Shown here in pieces: positions 1 through 5,202 of a stretch of DNA of 5,202 nt; positions within the stretch are counted from its first letter, which is position 1; every line of letters begins with the position of its first letter. The stretch comes from Luminiphilus sp. (GTDB lineage Bacteria > Pseudomonadota > Gammaproteobacteria > Pseudomonadales > Halieaceae): contig JAKMEU010000217.1 in NCBI GenBank assembly GCA_022425845.1, positions 1 through 5,202 of the forward strand. Direction: 5' to 3'. The position numbers and the translations under genes were made by a program. Below the pieces are notes generated by a model, which saw only the letters and a list, made by a program, of their open reading frames with translations, had not been told where the DNA came from and made no database searches.

Positions 1-72
1 TCACATAGAATGCGGTTCGCTCATCGCTTTCACCACTTCCGGCGTAATACACCCACCCACCCATAACAAAAC

Positions 73-76
73 AGGG
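73..76 (+). promoter_or_regulatory. Ribosome binding site of nhaB
   Basis: AGGG lies 7 bases before the ATG at 84, a good Shine-Dalgarno distance, and supports that start. The rest of 1-83 shows no convincing -35/-10 pair. It contains a short run of ACCC units at about 50-63 with no evident role. Confidence 0.6.
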
Positions 77-83
77 CTTATCC

Positions 84-1589
84 ATGGAAGAATCAGCGCG
101 TCAGGCGTTCTGGCACAACTTTTTGGGTTCTTCGCCCATATGGTACAAACAGTCCATCATTGGATTTCTTGTGCTCAATCCCATTCTGCTCTTTATTGCG
201 GGGCCCTTTGTCACCGGGTGGGTATTGATCGGGGAGTTCATTTTTACCCTCGCGTTGGCTCTACGATGTTATCCCCTTCAGCCGGGGGGGCTCCTGGCGA
301 TTGAAGCCATTGTGATTGGAATGGCCGATCCCCACACGGTGTATCACGAGGCCGAGGCCAATTTCGAAGTGATCCTTCTGCTGATGTTCATGGTGGCCGG
401 CATTTACTTCATGAAAGATTTGCTCCTCTTTGTGTTTACCAAGATACTTTTGAACGTCAAGTCCAAGAAAGTGCTGTCGCTTTTGTTTTCTCTTGTGGCA
501 GCCGTGCTCTCTGCCTTCCTGGATGCCCTGACCGTTACAGCCGTTTTAATCAGTGTCAGCGTTGGCTTTTACTCCGTGTATCACAAGGTGGCTTCGGGCA
601 AACATCATGGGGCAGACGACCATGACCACGGGGATGATGGCGGTGTTCATGAGCATCATCGGGAGGACCTCGAGAACTTCCGCTCGTTTCTACGCAGCCT
701 CATGATGCACGGCGCTGTAGGCACGGCACTGGGTGGCGTATGTACCCTGGTTGGCGAGCCTCAAAACCTACTTATTGCCACCGTAGCGGGCTGGGATTTT
801 ATTGAGTTCTTTACGCTGATGGCGCCCGTTACCATGCCTGTGCTGGCGATGGGCCTGCTGACCTGCCTACTCCTCGAAGTGACCGGCAGTTTTGGCTATG
901 GCGCCCAGCTTCCTTCGAGAGTTCGCACCGTATTGGAAGAATTTCAGGCTGGAGAGACAGCGAAGGCCAATCCAAGGAGTAATGCGAAACTGATTATTCA
1001 GGCCATCGTTGCCGTAATCCTGGTCATTGGCCTTGCACTGCATTTGGCGGCCGTTGGATTGATTGGCCTGCTGGTCATTGTGCTGCTGACGGCATTTAAC
1101 GGCATTACTGAGGAACATCAAATCGGACACGCCTTTGAGGAAGCGCTGCCTTTTACTGCGTTATTGGTGGTGTTCTTTGCCATTGTTGCCGTCATTCATG
1201 AGCAGCACCTGTTCACTCCGGTCATCGACTGGGTGCTGCAGCTGGACGCAGCCATTCGACCGGCAATGTTCTTCCTTGCCAATGGCGTGTTGTCCATGAT
1301 TTCGGATAACGTTTTTGTCGCAACCGTGTATATCAACGAGGTGAAGGCAGCCCTTGATGCCGGGGAGATCACCCGCGCGGAATTCGACAGCCTCGCTGTG
1401 GCCATTAACACAGGCACCAATCTGCCCAGCGTCGCCACGCCCAATGGACAGGCTGCCTTCCTGTTCCTTCTTACCTCGGCGATTGCGCCTCTGATTCGGC
1501 TCTCTTACGGGCGGATGGTAATCATGGCCATTCCGTATACCCTGGTATTGGGTTCAGTCGGTCTGGCCGGGGTTTACCTCTTCATATGA
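84..1589 (+). CDS. nhaB: Na+/H+ antiporter NhaB
   Basis: Inner-membrane secondary antiporter that expels Na+ (and Li+) in exchange for protons, serving sodium and pH homeostasis. The 501-residue product matches E. coli NhaB (513 aa) almost end to end. The N-terminal block has [11 protein letters not shown] and LNP (about 12-33). [12 protein letters not shown] (about 145-156) carries D147, at the same position as the conserved aspartate of E. coli Nha[14 protein letters not shown] and LVGEPQNLL (about 207-230) follow. SDNVF (407-411) and the signature block [19 protein letters not shown] (441-459) lie near the C-terminus. Roughly a dozen hydrophobic segments are visible. Two oddities: the loop at about 174-192 is very rich in His and Asp where E. 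coli has a polar but His-poor stretch, and the protein ends about 18 residues earlier than E. coli NhaB. It appears monocistronic, converging on dnaQ with a 42-bp gap. The family assignment is secure. Confidence 0.97.
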   Translation: MEESARQAFWHNFLGSSPIWYKQSIIGFLVLNPILLFIAGPFVTGWVLIGEFIFTLALALRCYPLQPGGLLAIEAIVIGMADPHTVYHEAEANFEVILLLMFMVAGIYFMKDLLLFVFTKILLNVKSKKVLSLLFSLVAAVLSAFLDALTVTAVLISVSVGFYSVYHKVASGKHHGADDHDHGDDGGVHEHHREDLENFRSFLRSLMMHGAVGTALGGVCTLVGEPQNLLIATVAGWDFIEFFTLMAPVTMPVLAMGLLTCLLLEVTGSFGYGAQLPSRVRTVLEEFQAGETAKANPRSNAKLIIQAIVAVILVIGLALHLAAVGLIGLLVIVLLTAFNGITEEHQIGHAFEEALPFTALLVVFFAIVAVIHEQHLFTPVIDWVLQLDAAIRPAMFFLANGVLSMISDNVFVATVYINEVKAALDAGEITRAEFDSLAVAINTGTNLPSVATPNGQAAFLFLLTSAIAPLIRLSYGRMVIMAIPYTLVLGSVGLAGVYLFI

Positions 1590-1620
1590 CCTGGTCGCAT
1601 CAAGTGGCATCGTTTCTTCC

Positions 1621-1645
1621 GGCGGAGTCCCTCAGGGCTCCCGCC
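1621..1645. terminator. Possible bidirectional hairpin between nhaB and dnaQ
   Basis: GGCGG (1621-1625) pairs with CCGCC (1641-1645). Inside, AG pairs with CT and CCC (1629-1631) with GGG (1635-1637), around a TCA loop, with one bulged base on each side. The hairpin sits at the junction of the convergent genes and includes the dnaQ stop codon (1634-1632). There is no clear T-run on either strand, so classical intrinsic termination is uncertain. It may simply block or stabilise the two 3' ends. Confidence 0.35.
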
Positions 1646-2348
1646 AGAGCACCTTTCCCCCGCTCTCTGCGGCGATGGCGTCCAGGCGTGCTTCATGGCG
1701 CTGCAATTCCTGTGCCGTCGCACTGATGACCGACAGAGGGGCGCGCGAGTCAGGCAGCCGTCGAATGCCTGATGAGGCTACTCCGTCCGCACCCTCCTCG
1801 CTGTCATTCCCATGAAGTCCCAGCGCGGTTTGACCACCGGTCATCGCCAGGAACACATCAGCAAGAATTTCTGCGTCCAGTAAAGCCCCATGAAGGGTTC
1901 TTGATGCGTTATCCACTTCATAGCGCTGGCACAGCGCATCAAGGCTATTGCGCTGCCCGGGATGGCGAGCCCTCGCCAGGACAAGGGAGTCGGTCACCGA
2001 GCAATAGTCGGAGGTCAGGGGATGCTCGGGATCGATACGCCGCAGCTCCGAATCGATAAAACCCACGTCAAACGGCGCATTGTGAATGATCAGCTCGGCG
2101 CCATCGATAAAGGCCAGAAAGTCCTTCGCGATGCGATCAAAGGTGGGTTTGTCAGCCAAAAACTCCGGGGTGATACCGTGCACCGCGAGGGCCCCCGCGT
2201 CGATGTCCCTTTGGGGTTGCACGTATTTGTGAAAATGCCGGCCTGTGAGACGCCGATTGAGCAGCTCGACGCACCCTATCTCAATAATACGGTGGCCCTG
2301 GTTCACTTCCAGCCCCGTCGTTTCGGTGTCCAGTACAACCTGGCGCAT
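1632..2348 (-). CDS. dnaQ: DNA polymerase III epsilon subunit (3'-5' proofreading exonuclease)
   Basis: Proofreading subunit of the replicative polymerase core, 238 aa (E. coli DnaQ is 243). All DEDDh exonuclease motifs are present: Exo I is D7-T-E9 in VVLDTETTGLE, Exo II is HNAPFD with D94, and Exo III is H153-GALLD158, giving the catalytic set D7, E9, D94, H153, D158. After the exonuclease domain, QTALGL (173-178) aligns with the beta-clamp binding motif QTSMAF of E. coli epsilon. A flexible Gly/Asp/Ser linker (about 180-203) leads to a C-terminal segment with HEARLDAI and a final VLW, like the E. coli HEARLD...CLW end that binds the alpha subunit. The start is the ATG overlapping the rnhA stop (TAATG), so translation is probably coupled to rnhA. 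In E. coli, dnaQ and rnhA are divergent; here they are co-directional. Confidence 0.97.
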   Translation of the reverse strand: MRQVVLDTETTGLEVNQGHRIIEIGCVELLNRRLTGRHFHKYVQPQRDIDAGALAVHGITPEFLADKPTFDRIAKDFLAFIDGAELIIHNAPFDVGFIDSELRRIDPEHPLTSDYCSVTDSLVLARARHPGQRNSLDALCQRYEVDNASRTLHGALLDAEILADVFLAMTGGQTALGLHGNDSEEGADGVASSGIRRLPDSRAPLSVISATAQELQRHEARLDAIAAESGGKVLWREP

Positions 2349-2785
2349 TAGCGTTCCAACTCGGTAATACCCCTGTTAGCCAGGGCGTCAGCGAGTTCGT
2401 TCTCAGGATGACCGCTGTGGCCTTTGACCCAGTGCCAGGTCACACGATGGCGCAGCACCTGCTCTTTGAGCGCCCGCCACAGATCCTGGTTTTTTACCGG
2501 CTTGCCCGCTGCGGTTCGCCAGCCATTTTGCTCCCACTTCTCCATCCAGCGCATCACGCCGTCCCGCACATAGGTGGAATCTGTGGTCAGATCGACGTGG
2601 CAAGTGTCTTTGAGTGCGGAGAGAGCCTCGATAGCTGCCGTCAATTCCATGCGATTGTTGGTGGTTTCTTTTTCACCACCGAACAGTTCTCGCGAGTGAT
2701 CACCGAATCGAAGCAGCGCGCCCCAGCCACCGCGCCCTGGGTTGCCTTTGCAGGCGCCGTCGGTGAAAGCTTCCACAGACTTCAC
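2348..2785 (-). CDS. rnhA: Ribonuclease HI
   Basis: Cytoplasmic endonuclease that cuts the RNA strand of RNA:DNA hybrids (R-loops, primer remnants). With the GTG start chosen here it is 145 aa (E. coli 155). The order and spacing of motifs match E. coli RNase [13 protein letters not shown] with D9, TTNNRMEL with E47, [10 protein letters not shown] with D69, the basic handle region [15 protein letters not shown] (about 89-103), and [15 protein letters not shown] with H123 and D133. The complete Mg2+-binding set is thus D9, E47, D69 and D133, with H123. The frame stays open upstream to 2971, but those 62 codons lie inside the methyltransferase gene and have no RNase H similarity. GTG at 2785 overlaps the methyltransferase stop as GTGA and puts the first beta strand at the expected distance from the N-terminus. 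The Shine-Dalgarno is weak, which fits translational coupling. The gene ends with TAATG into dnaQ. Confidence 0.96.
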   Translation of the reverse strand: MKSVEAFTDGACKGNPGRGGWGALLRFGDHSRELFGGEKETTNNRMELTAAIEALSALKDTCHVDLTTDSTYVRDGVMRWMEKWEQNGWRTAAGKPVKNQDLWRALKEQVLRHRVTWHWVKGHSGHPENELADALANRGITELER

Positions 2786-3582
2786 TCGACAGGTCTCAGG
2801 GGGCTCCGGGATGCAGAGCCTCTTGCCCCCACAACGGGCTTGGGTACGCGCAAACCCATTAGGCGTGCTCCGGCTCTTTCGATGGATGGGGTCTGGATGT
2901 GGCCGCGAACCAACTTGTCTGCAAAAATTATGTACGTTGAGCCCAGGGGAATATTGTGGTCCACCAACCAATTATCCACGCTTGCGCACCACCGCCCCAC
3001 CCGGTTCCTGCCGCTCAGGGGTAGCACCAACTTGTGTCGAATGGGCGCTACTGCAAAATCCAGCAGGGTTAACCAATCTTCCATGCGCCCCGGTCCGGCG
3101 TTACGCCAGCGGGGTCTTCCCGGTATGAGCCTTCTTAATTGGCGCCACGCGCCGCGCAAACTCCGACTGTTGTCGCCGACCAATAAGAGATGGCCGTGGG
3201 GTGTCAGTACGCGGTGAATCTCCCGCAACAGCTGGTGGGGCTTATCACTCATGTCTAGGGCGTGCATAACGACCACCACATCAATGGACTCGGTCGCAAA
3301 GGGAAGCTCATCACTGGAAAGGACTTGTTTTCGCTTTCCCTGCACGGGCTCCCGGGTCGGGACGACCTGAACCACGTGCTGAACCCGGGTCAGCTCCTCG
3401 ATCGGGATACCTGAGTCGGACCCTATGATGACCAGATTGTAGCCAAACCACTGGTCCAATATGACCTGCATATCCCGCATCAACTGGGTTCGCAGGCGCT
3501 GCCCCAGCGGCGTAGAGCGGTACCAGCGCTGCAACGCCGCCCTGGGCTCCAGCGCCGGTTGGACTGTAAACAATTTCTGCAT
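2782..3582 (-). CDS. YafS-like class I SAM-dependent methyltransferase family protein
   Basis: 266 aa from ATG 3582; a GTG at 3627 would add 15 residues. It resembles E. coli YafS, which sits in the same gloB-rnhA-dnaQ neighbourhood. Shared features are a tryptophan/tyrosine N-terminal region ([11 protein letters not shown], about 20-30), [17 protein letters not shown] (93-109, the motif II and acidic strand region of class I methyltransferases), [21 protein letters not shown] (116-136, the post-II/III region) and a basic C-terminal tail. The first glycine-rich loop, usually of the E/DxGxGxG type, is IIGSDSG (52-58), so the SAM site is degenerate and activity is uncertain. The substrate is unknown. 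It is first in a tightly overlapping operon with rnhA and dnaQ and divergent from gloB. No signal peptide is seen, so it is probably cytoplasmic. The ATG was chosen because similarity to YafS begins only after it, but neither start has a clear ribosome binding site at good spacing. Confidence 0.82.
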   Translation of the reverse strand: MQKLFTVQPALEPRAALQRWYRSTPLGQRLRTQLMRDMQVILDQWFGYNLVIIGSDSGIPIEELTRVQHVVQVVPTREPVQGKRKQVLSSDELPFATESIDVVVVMHALDMSDKPHQLLREIHRVLTPHGHLLLVGDNSRSLRGAWRQLRRLIPGRPRWRNAGPGRMEDWLTLLDFAVAPIRHKLVLPLSGRNRVGRWCASVDNWLVDHNIPLGSTYIIFADKLVRGHIQTPSIERAGARLMGLRVPKPVVGARGSASRSPLRPVE

Positions 3583-3603
3583 CGTGGCACGATAGCGCCA
3601 CGA
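3582..3603. repeat. Perfect 7-bp inverted repeat in the divergent gap
   Basis: TCGTGGC (3582-3588) and GCCACGA (3597-3603) are perfect inverted copies separated by 8 bases. The repeat lies between the divergent yafS-like gene and gloB and touches the proposed methyltransferase ATG. It could be a dimeric-regulator operator, or a hairpin in the leader of either transcript. A second, nested palindrome, TCGTG-G-CACGA (3582-3592), shares the left arm. The function is inferred; the symmetry is directly visible. Confidence 0.5.
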
Positions 3604-3645
3604 GGGTGGCAACGGCAAGCCCTTCACACCTTTGATTCTGTCCGC

Positions 3646-3649
3646 GAGG
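3646..3649 (+). promoter_or_regulatory. Ribosome binding site deciding the gloB start
   Basis: GAGG sits 5 bases before the ATG at 3655. It favours this start over the in-frame TTG at 3559, which would add 32 residues with no GloB similarity and run into the opposing gene. Confidence 0.6.
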
Positions 3650-3654
3650 CGACT

Positions 3655-4422
3655 ATGTCATCGAAGCTCACCGTAGAGCCTATACAGGCCTTCACAGACA
3701 ACTATATCTGGTTGCTACATGACGGCGCCGCCGCCGCAGTAGTCGATCCAGGCGACCCCGAGCCGGTGTTGGCGACCCTGGCGGAACGGCAGCTTCAGCT
3801 GCGGGACATACTGGTCACACATCACCACTTCGACCATACCGGCGGTCTGGAGGCTCTTAAGGAAGCGACCGGATGCTGTATCTGGGGACCAAGCAATACC
3901 AAAATAACGGCCGTTGACCGGCGCGTTTCTGAGGGGGAGATTGTCACCATCCTCGATACTGATTTCTCCATACTGGAAGTTCCTGGGCACACACTGGACC
4001 ACATTGCCTACGTTGCTGATGGGATCGTTTTCTGCGGTGATACGTTGTTCGCAGGCGGCTGCGGACGGGTGTTTGAGGGCACATTTCCCATGATGCGCCA
4101 CTCATTGTCGAAACTGAGGCAGTTGCCGCCCGACACACATATTTACTGCGCGCACGAATACACCCTCGCCAACCTGAGCTTCGCCATGGCTGCAGACCCC
4201 GACAACGAATCATTGAAAAGTCGGGTAAAACGCTGCGAGGCGCTGCGCCAACAGGGAGAGCCCACGGTCCCCTCTTTACTCGCTGATGAACTGGCCACCA
4301 ACCCCTTTTTGCGCTGGGATGCGCCGGGGCTGATCAGGAATCTTACGGGGCTTGATCGGCTGGATGGTCAGGGCGGCGACGCCGTATTCTCGGGACTTAG
4401 GCAGTGGAAAGACACTTTTTGA
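3655..4422 (+). CDS. gloB: Hydroxyacylglutathione hydrolase (glyoxalase II)
   Basis: Hydrolyses S-D-lactoylglutathione to D-lactate and glutathione, the second step of methylglyoxal detoxification after GloA, in the cytoplasm. The product is 255 aa (E. coli 251). It has the metallo-beta-lactamase fold with the binuclear metal motif THHHFDH (T55-H61: H56, H58, D60, H61), then PGHTLDH with H112, CGDTLFAGGCGR with D129, and CAHEYTLANL with H167. AFTDNYIW (12-19) and VVDPGD (29-34) match the family N-terminus. The C-terminus keeps Arg and Lys in RQWKDTF (R249, K252), as in the glutathione-contacting tail of the family. It is divergent from the yafS-like gene, as expected for this conserved neighbourhood, and appears monocistronic. 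All residues expected for activity are present. Confidence 0.97.
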   Translation: MSSKLTVEPIQAFTDNYIWLLHDGAAAAVVDPGDPEPVLATLAERQLQLRDILVTHHHFDHTGGLEALKEATGCCIWGPSNTKITAVDRRVSEGEIVTILDTDFSILEVPGHTLDHIAYVADGIVFCGDTLFAGGCGRVFEGTFPMMRHSLSKLRQLPPDTHIYCAHEYTLANLSFAMAADPDNESLKSRVKRCEALRQQGEPTVPSLLADELATNPFLRWDAPGLIRNLTGLDRLDGQGGDAVFSGLRQWKDTF

Positions 4423-4467
4423 TGCCGGACTGATACCGCATGTTTGTCCTGTGAAGGACGCAGAGAG

Positions 4468-4476
4468 TGCTATCAT
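4468..4476 (+). promoter_or_regulatory. Possible extended -10 promoter for the secreted-protein gene
   Basis: TGCTATCAT fits an extended -10 (TGn followed by TATCAT, 5 of 6 matches to TATAAT). It lies about 80 bases before the downstream start. No good -35 is found at 16-18 bp, so this is a tentative call. Confidence 0.25.
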
Positions 4477-4494
4477 TCGCTGCGGTCAACACCT

Positions 4495-4521
4495 GCCATC
4501 CGAGCCCGAGCCCGGATAGGC
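4495..4521 (+). terminator. Weak stem-loop between gloB and the secreted-protein gene
   Basis: GCCATCCG (4495-4502) pairs with CGGAT (4513-4517) and GGC (4519-4521), with one bulged A and a 10-base loop. The bases after it (CTTTAAATAAA) are AT-rich but give only a three-base T run. It could be a weak terminator for gloB or a 5' leader structure of the next gene. Confidence 0.25.
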
Positions 4522-4543
4522 CTTTAAATAAACGCTCTGAATG

Positions 4544-4550
4544 AAAGGAA
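4544..4550 (+). promoter_or_regulatory. Ribosome binding site of the secreted-protein gene
   Basis: AAAGGAA ends 5 bases before the ATG at 4556. It selects this start over the in-frame ATG at 4541, which itself lies upstream of the purine run. Confidence 0.65.
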
Positions 4551-4555
4551 AATTC

Positions 4556-5164
4556 ATGAAAATCAAAATCGCGCTACTTGCCACGGTACTCGCTTTCTCT
4601 TCGCAGGCACTTCATGCCGCACATCATGAGGGTATGGAGGGTGCTCACAGCAAGATGAAAGCCGAGGGAACTCGCGCAGTGCTGGCGACCATCGAAGCGG
4701 AAATCGCAGCAATCGACCTTGAGACCAAAGAAGTCACGCTGGTAGGTCCTGAGGGCCGTCATGTCACCGTTGTCGCTCAGGAGAAAGTGGTCAAGCTATC
4801 TGATCTTGCCGTGGGGGATCGTGTCGCTGCGGAATATCTTGCGTCGCTCCATGGCGAGGTGCGGGAACCCACCGAAGAGGAAATGGCGAACCCCTGGGTC
4901 GTGCTCGAGGACGCTGTCATCGATGAAAATCCTGCCCACCCTGCTGTAGGCGCCGCTCGACAGATCCGCGCTGTATGCACGATAGAGGCTATGGATCCTG
5001 CGGCGGGTTTCGTCATGATCAAGGATAGCCGCGGCAAAATGCACACGGTTGGAGGCGTCCCTGCCGAGAAATTCGAAGGCGTTGAGCTCGGAGAAATGAT
5101 GGTCGTTGTGTACACCGAAGCGCTTGCTATTGGTCTGCAGAAACTGTCAGACGCTGCCATGTAA
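4556..5164 (+). CDS. Secreted two-repeat protein of unknown function
   Basis: 202 aa; I do not recognise a named gene. The start gives a textbook Sec signal peptide: MKIKI, a hydrophobic core ALLATVLAF, then a likely signal peptidase I site after ALHA (residue 21). The product is therefore probably periplasmic. There is no lipobox cysteine at that site. The mature N-terminus is rich in His and Met (H23, H24, M27, H31, M34), suggestive of metal binding but unproven. Two diverged copies of one beta-rich domain follow, at about 44-102 and 135-197. Each begins with a variant of I-x-A-[IM]-D, then a strand with a Gly turn (PEGRHVTV or SRGKMHTV). Each closes with a [VL]xx-[VL]-G-[DE] strand and Y-x-x-[SA]-L (VGDRVAAEYLASL, LGEMMVVVYTEAL). 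This pattern recalls small OB- or DUF5666-like periplasmic domains found in many proteobacterial hypothetical proteins. An acidic linker with EPTEEEMANPW lies between them. There is one cysteine in the mature protein (C141). Confidence 0.85.
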   Translation: MKIKIALLATVLAFSSQALHAAHHEGMEGAHSKMKAEGTRAVLATIEAEIAAIDLETKEVTLVGPEGRHVTVVAQEKVVKLSDLAVGDRVAAEYLASLHGEVREPTEEEMANPWVVLEDAVIDENPAHPAVGAARQIRAVCTIEAMDPAAGFVMIKDSRGKMHTVGGVPAEKFEGVELGEMMVVVYTEALAIGLQKLSDAAM

Positions 5165-5202
5165 CTTGGACCGGAAATTTGCCGCCACGGGGAGTCCGCT
5201 GT
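5165..5202. other. Right-edge non-coding tail
   Basis: These 38 bases follow the stop of the secreted-protein gene. No terminator with a T-run, promoter or start of a further gene can be supported within them. Confidence 0.5.

Noticed and set aside
50..63. Short tandem ACCC units upstream of nhaB
   Set aside because: Three to four copies of a 4-mer are too few to call a functional or phase-variable repeat.
1..85. Possible divergent minus-strand gene starting at ATG 64 (or 85) and running off the left edge, reading [12 protein letters not shown]
   Set aside because: The frame is open, but only about 21-28 codons are visible, there is no clear ribosome binding site, and I recognise no family. 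It needs sequence to the left.
1962..2351. Plus-strand open frame antisense to dnaQ
   Set aside because: It is entirely opposite the conserved exonuclease domain of dnaQ and its product has no recognisable features.
2408..3217. Long plus-strand open frame antisense to rnhA and the methyltransferase
   Set aside because: It lies wholly opposite two well-supported genes, has no recognisable domain and is typical antisense shadow in GC-rich DNA.
3587..3620. Minus-strand TTGCCG / TATCGT pair with 18-bp spacing, which would give a nearly leaderless methyltransferase mRNA
   Set aside because: Each box has only 4 of 6 consensus matches and overlaps the inverted repeat; chance is a sufficient explanation.
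4501..4513. Direct repeat CGAGCC-CGAGCC downstream of gloB
   Set aside because: Two copies of a 6-mer inside a GC-rich loop; no sign of a mobile element or regulator site.
4777..5160. Ser/Thr-rich minus-strand open frame opposite the secreted-protein gene
   Set aside because: Low-complexity composition arises from reading the complement of the real gene; no motif or ribosome binding site supports it.
1..5202. Mobile element, CRISPR, tRNA/rRNA or defence system
   Set aside because: No transposase, integrase, repeat-spacer array, tRNA-like cloverleaf or defence gene was seen. The gene content and synteny are core chromosomal.

Overview
The window looks like ordinary chromosomal core DNA from a gammaproteobacterium. 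It is moderately GC-rich. The proteins resemble E. coli NhaB, DnaQ, RNase HI, YafS and GloB along their whole lengths but are clearly diverged from them. The gloB / yafS-like / rnhA / dnaQ neighbourhood is a known gammaproteobacterial synteny block. NhaB, a Na+/H+ antiporter, fits a marine or salt-exposed host, but the genus cannot be fixed from the sequence alone.

Layout. 1-83 is a short leader with a ribosome binding site. 84-1589 (+) is nhaB. It converges, across a 42-bp gap, on a minus-strand cluster that is read right to left: a YafS-like methyltransferase (3582-2782), rnhA (2785-2348) and dnaQ (2348-1632). These three genes are packed with overlapping stops and starts: GTGA between the methyltransferase and rnhA, and TAATG between rnhA and dnaQ. 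They are therefore almost certainly one translationally coupled operon. Divergent from it, across 72 bp holding a perfect 7-bp inverted repeat, is gloB (3655-4422, +). After a 133-bp spacer comes a secreted protein of unknown function (4556-5164, +) made of two diverged copies of one small beta-rich domain. The last 38 bases hold nothing recognisable.

How the genes relate. RNase HI and the Pol III epsilon proofreading subunit both serve genome replication, removing RNA from hybrids and correcting misincorporation. Their tight coupling to a methyltransferase-like protein with an eroded cofactor loop is the most notable arrangement here. GloB completes glutathione-dependent methylglyoxal detoxification. 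NhaB and the secreted protein look like independent transcription units.

I did not find a convincing new multi-gene system. The points most worth a second look are the His/Asp-rich loop in NhaB, the two-repeat secreted protein with its His/Met-rich N-terminus, the degenerate cofactor motif of the YafS-like protein together with its coupling to rnhA-dnaQ, and the inverted repeat in the divergent gap.
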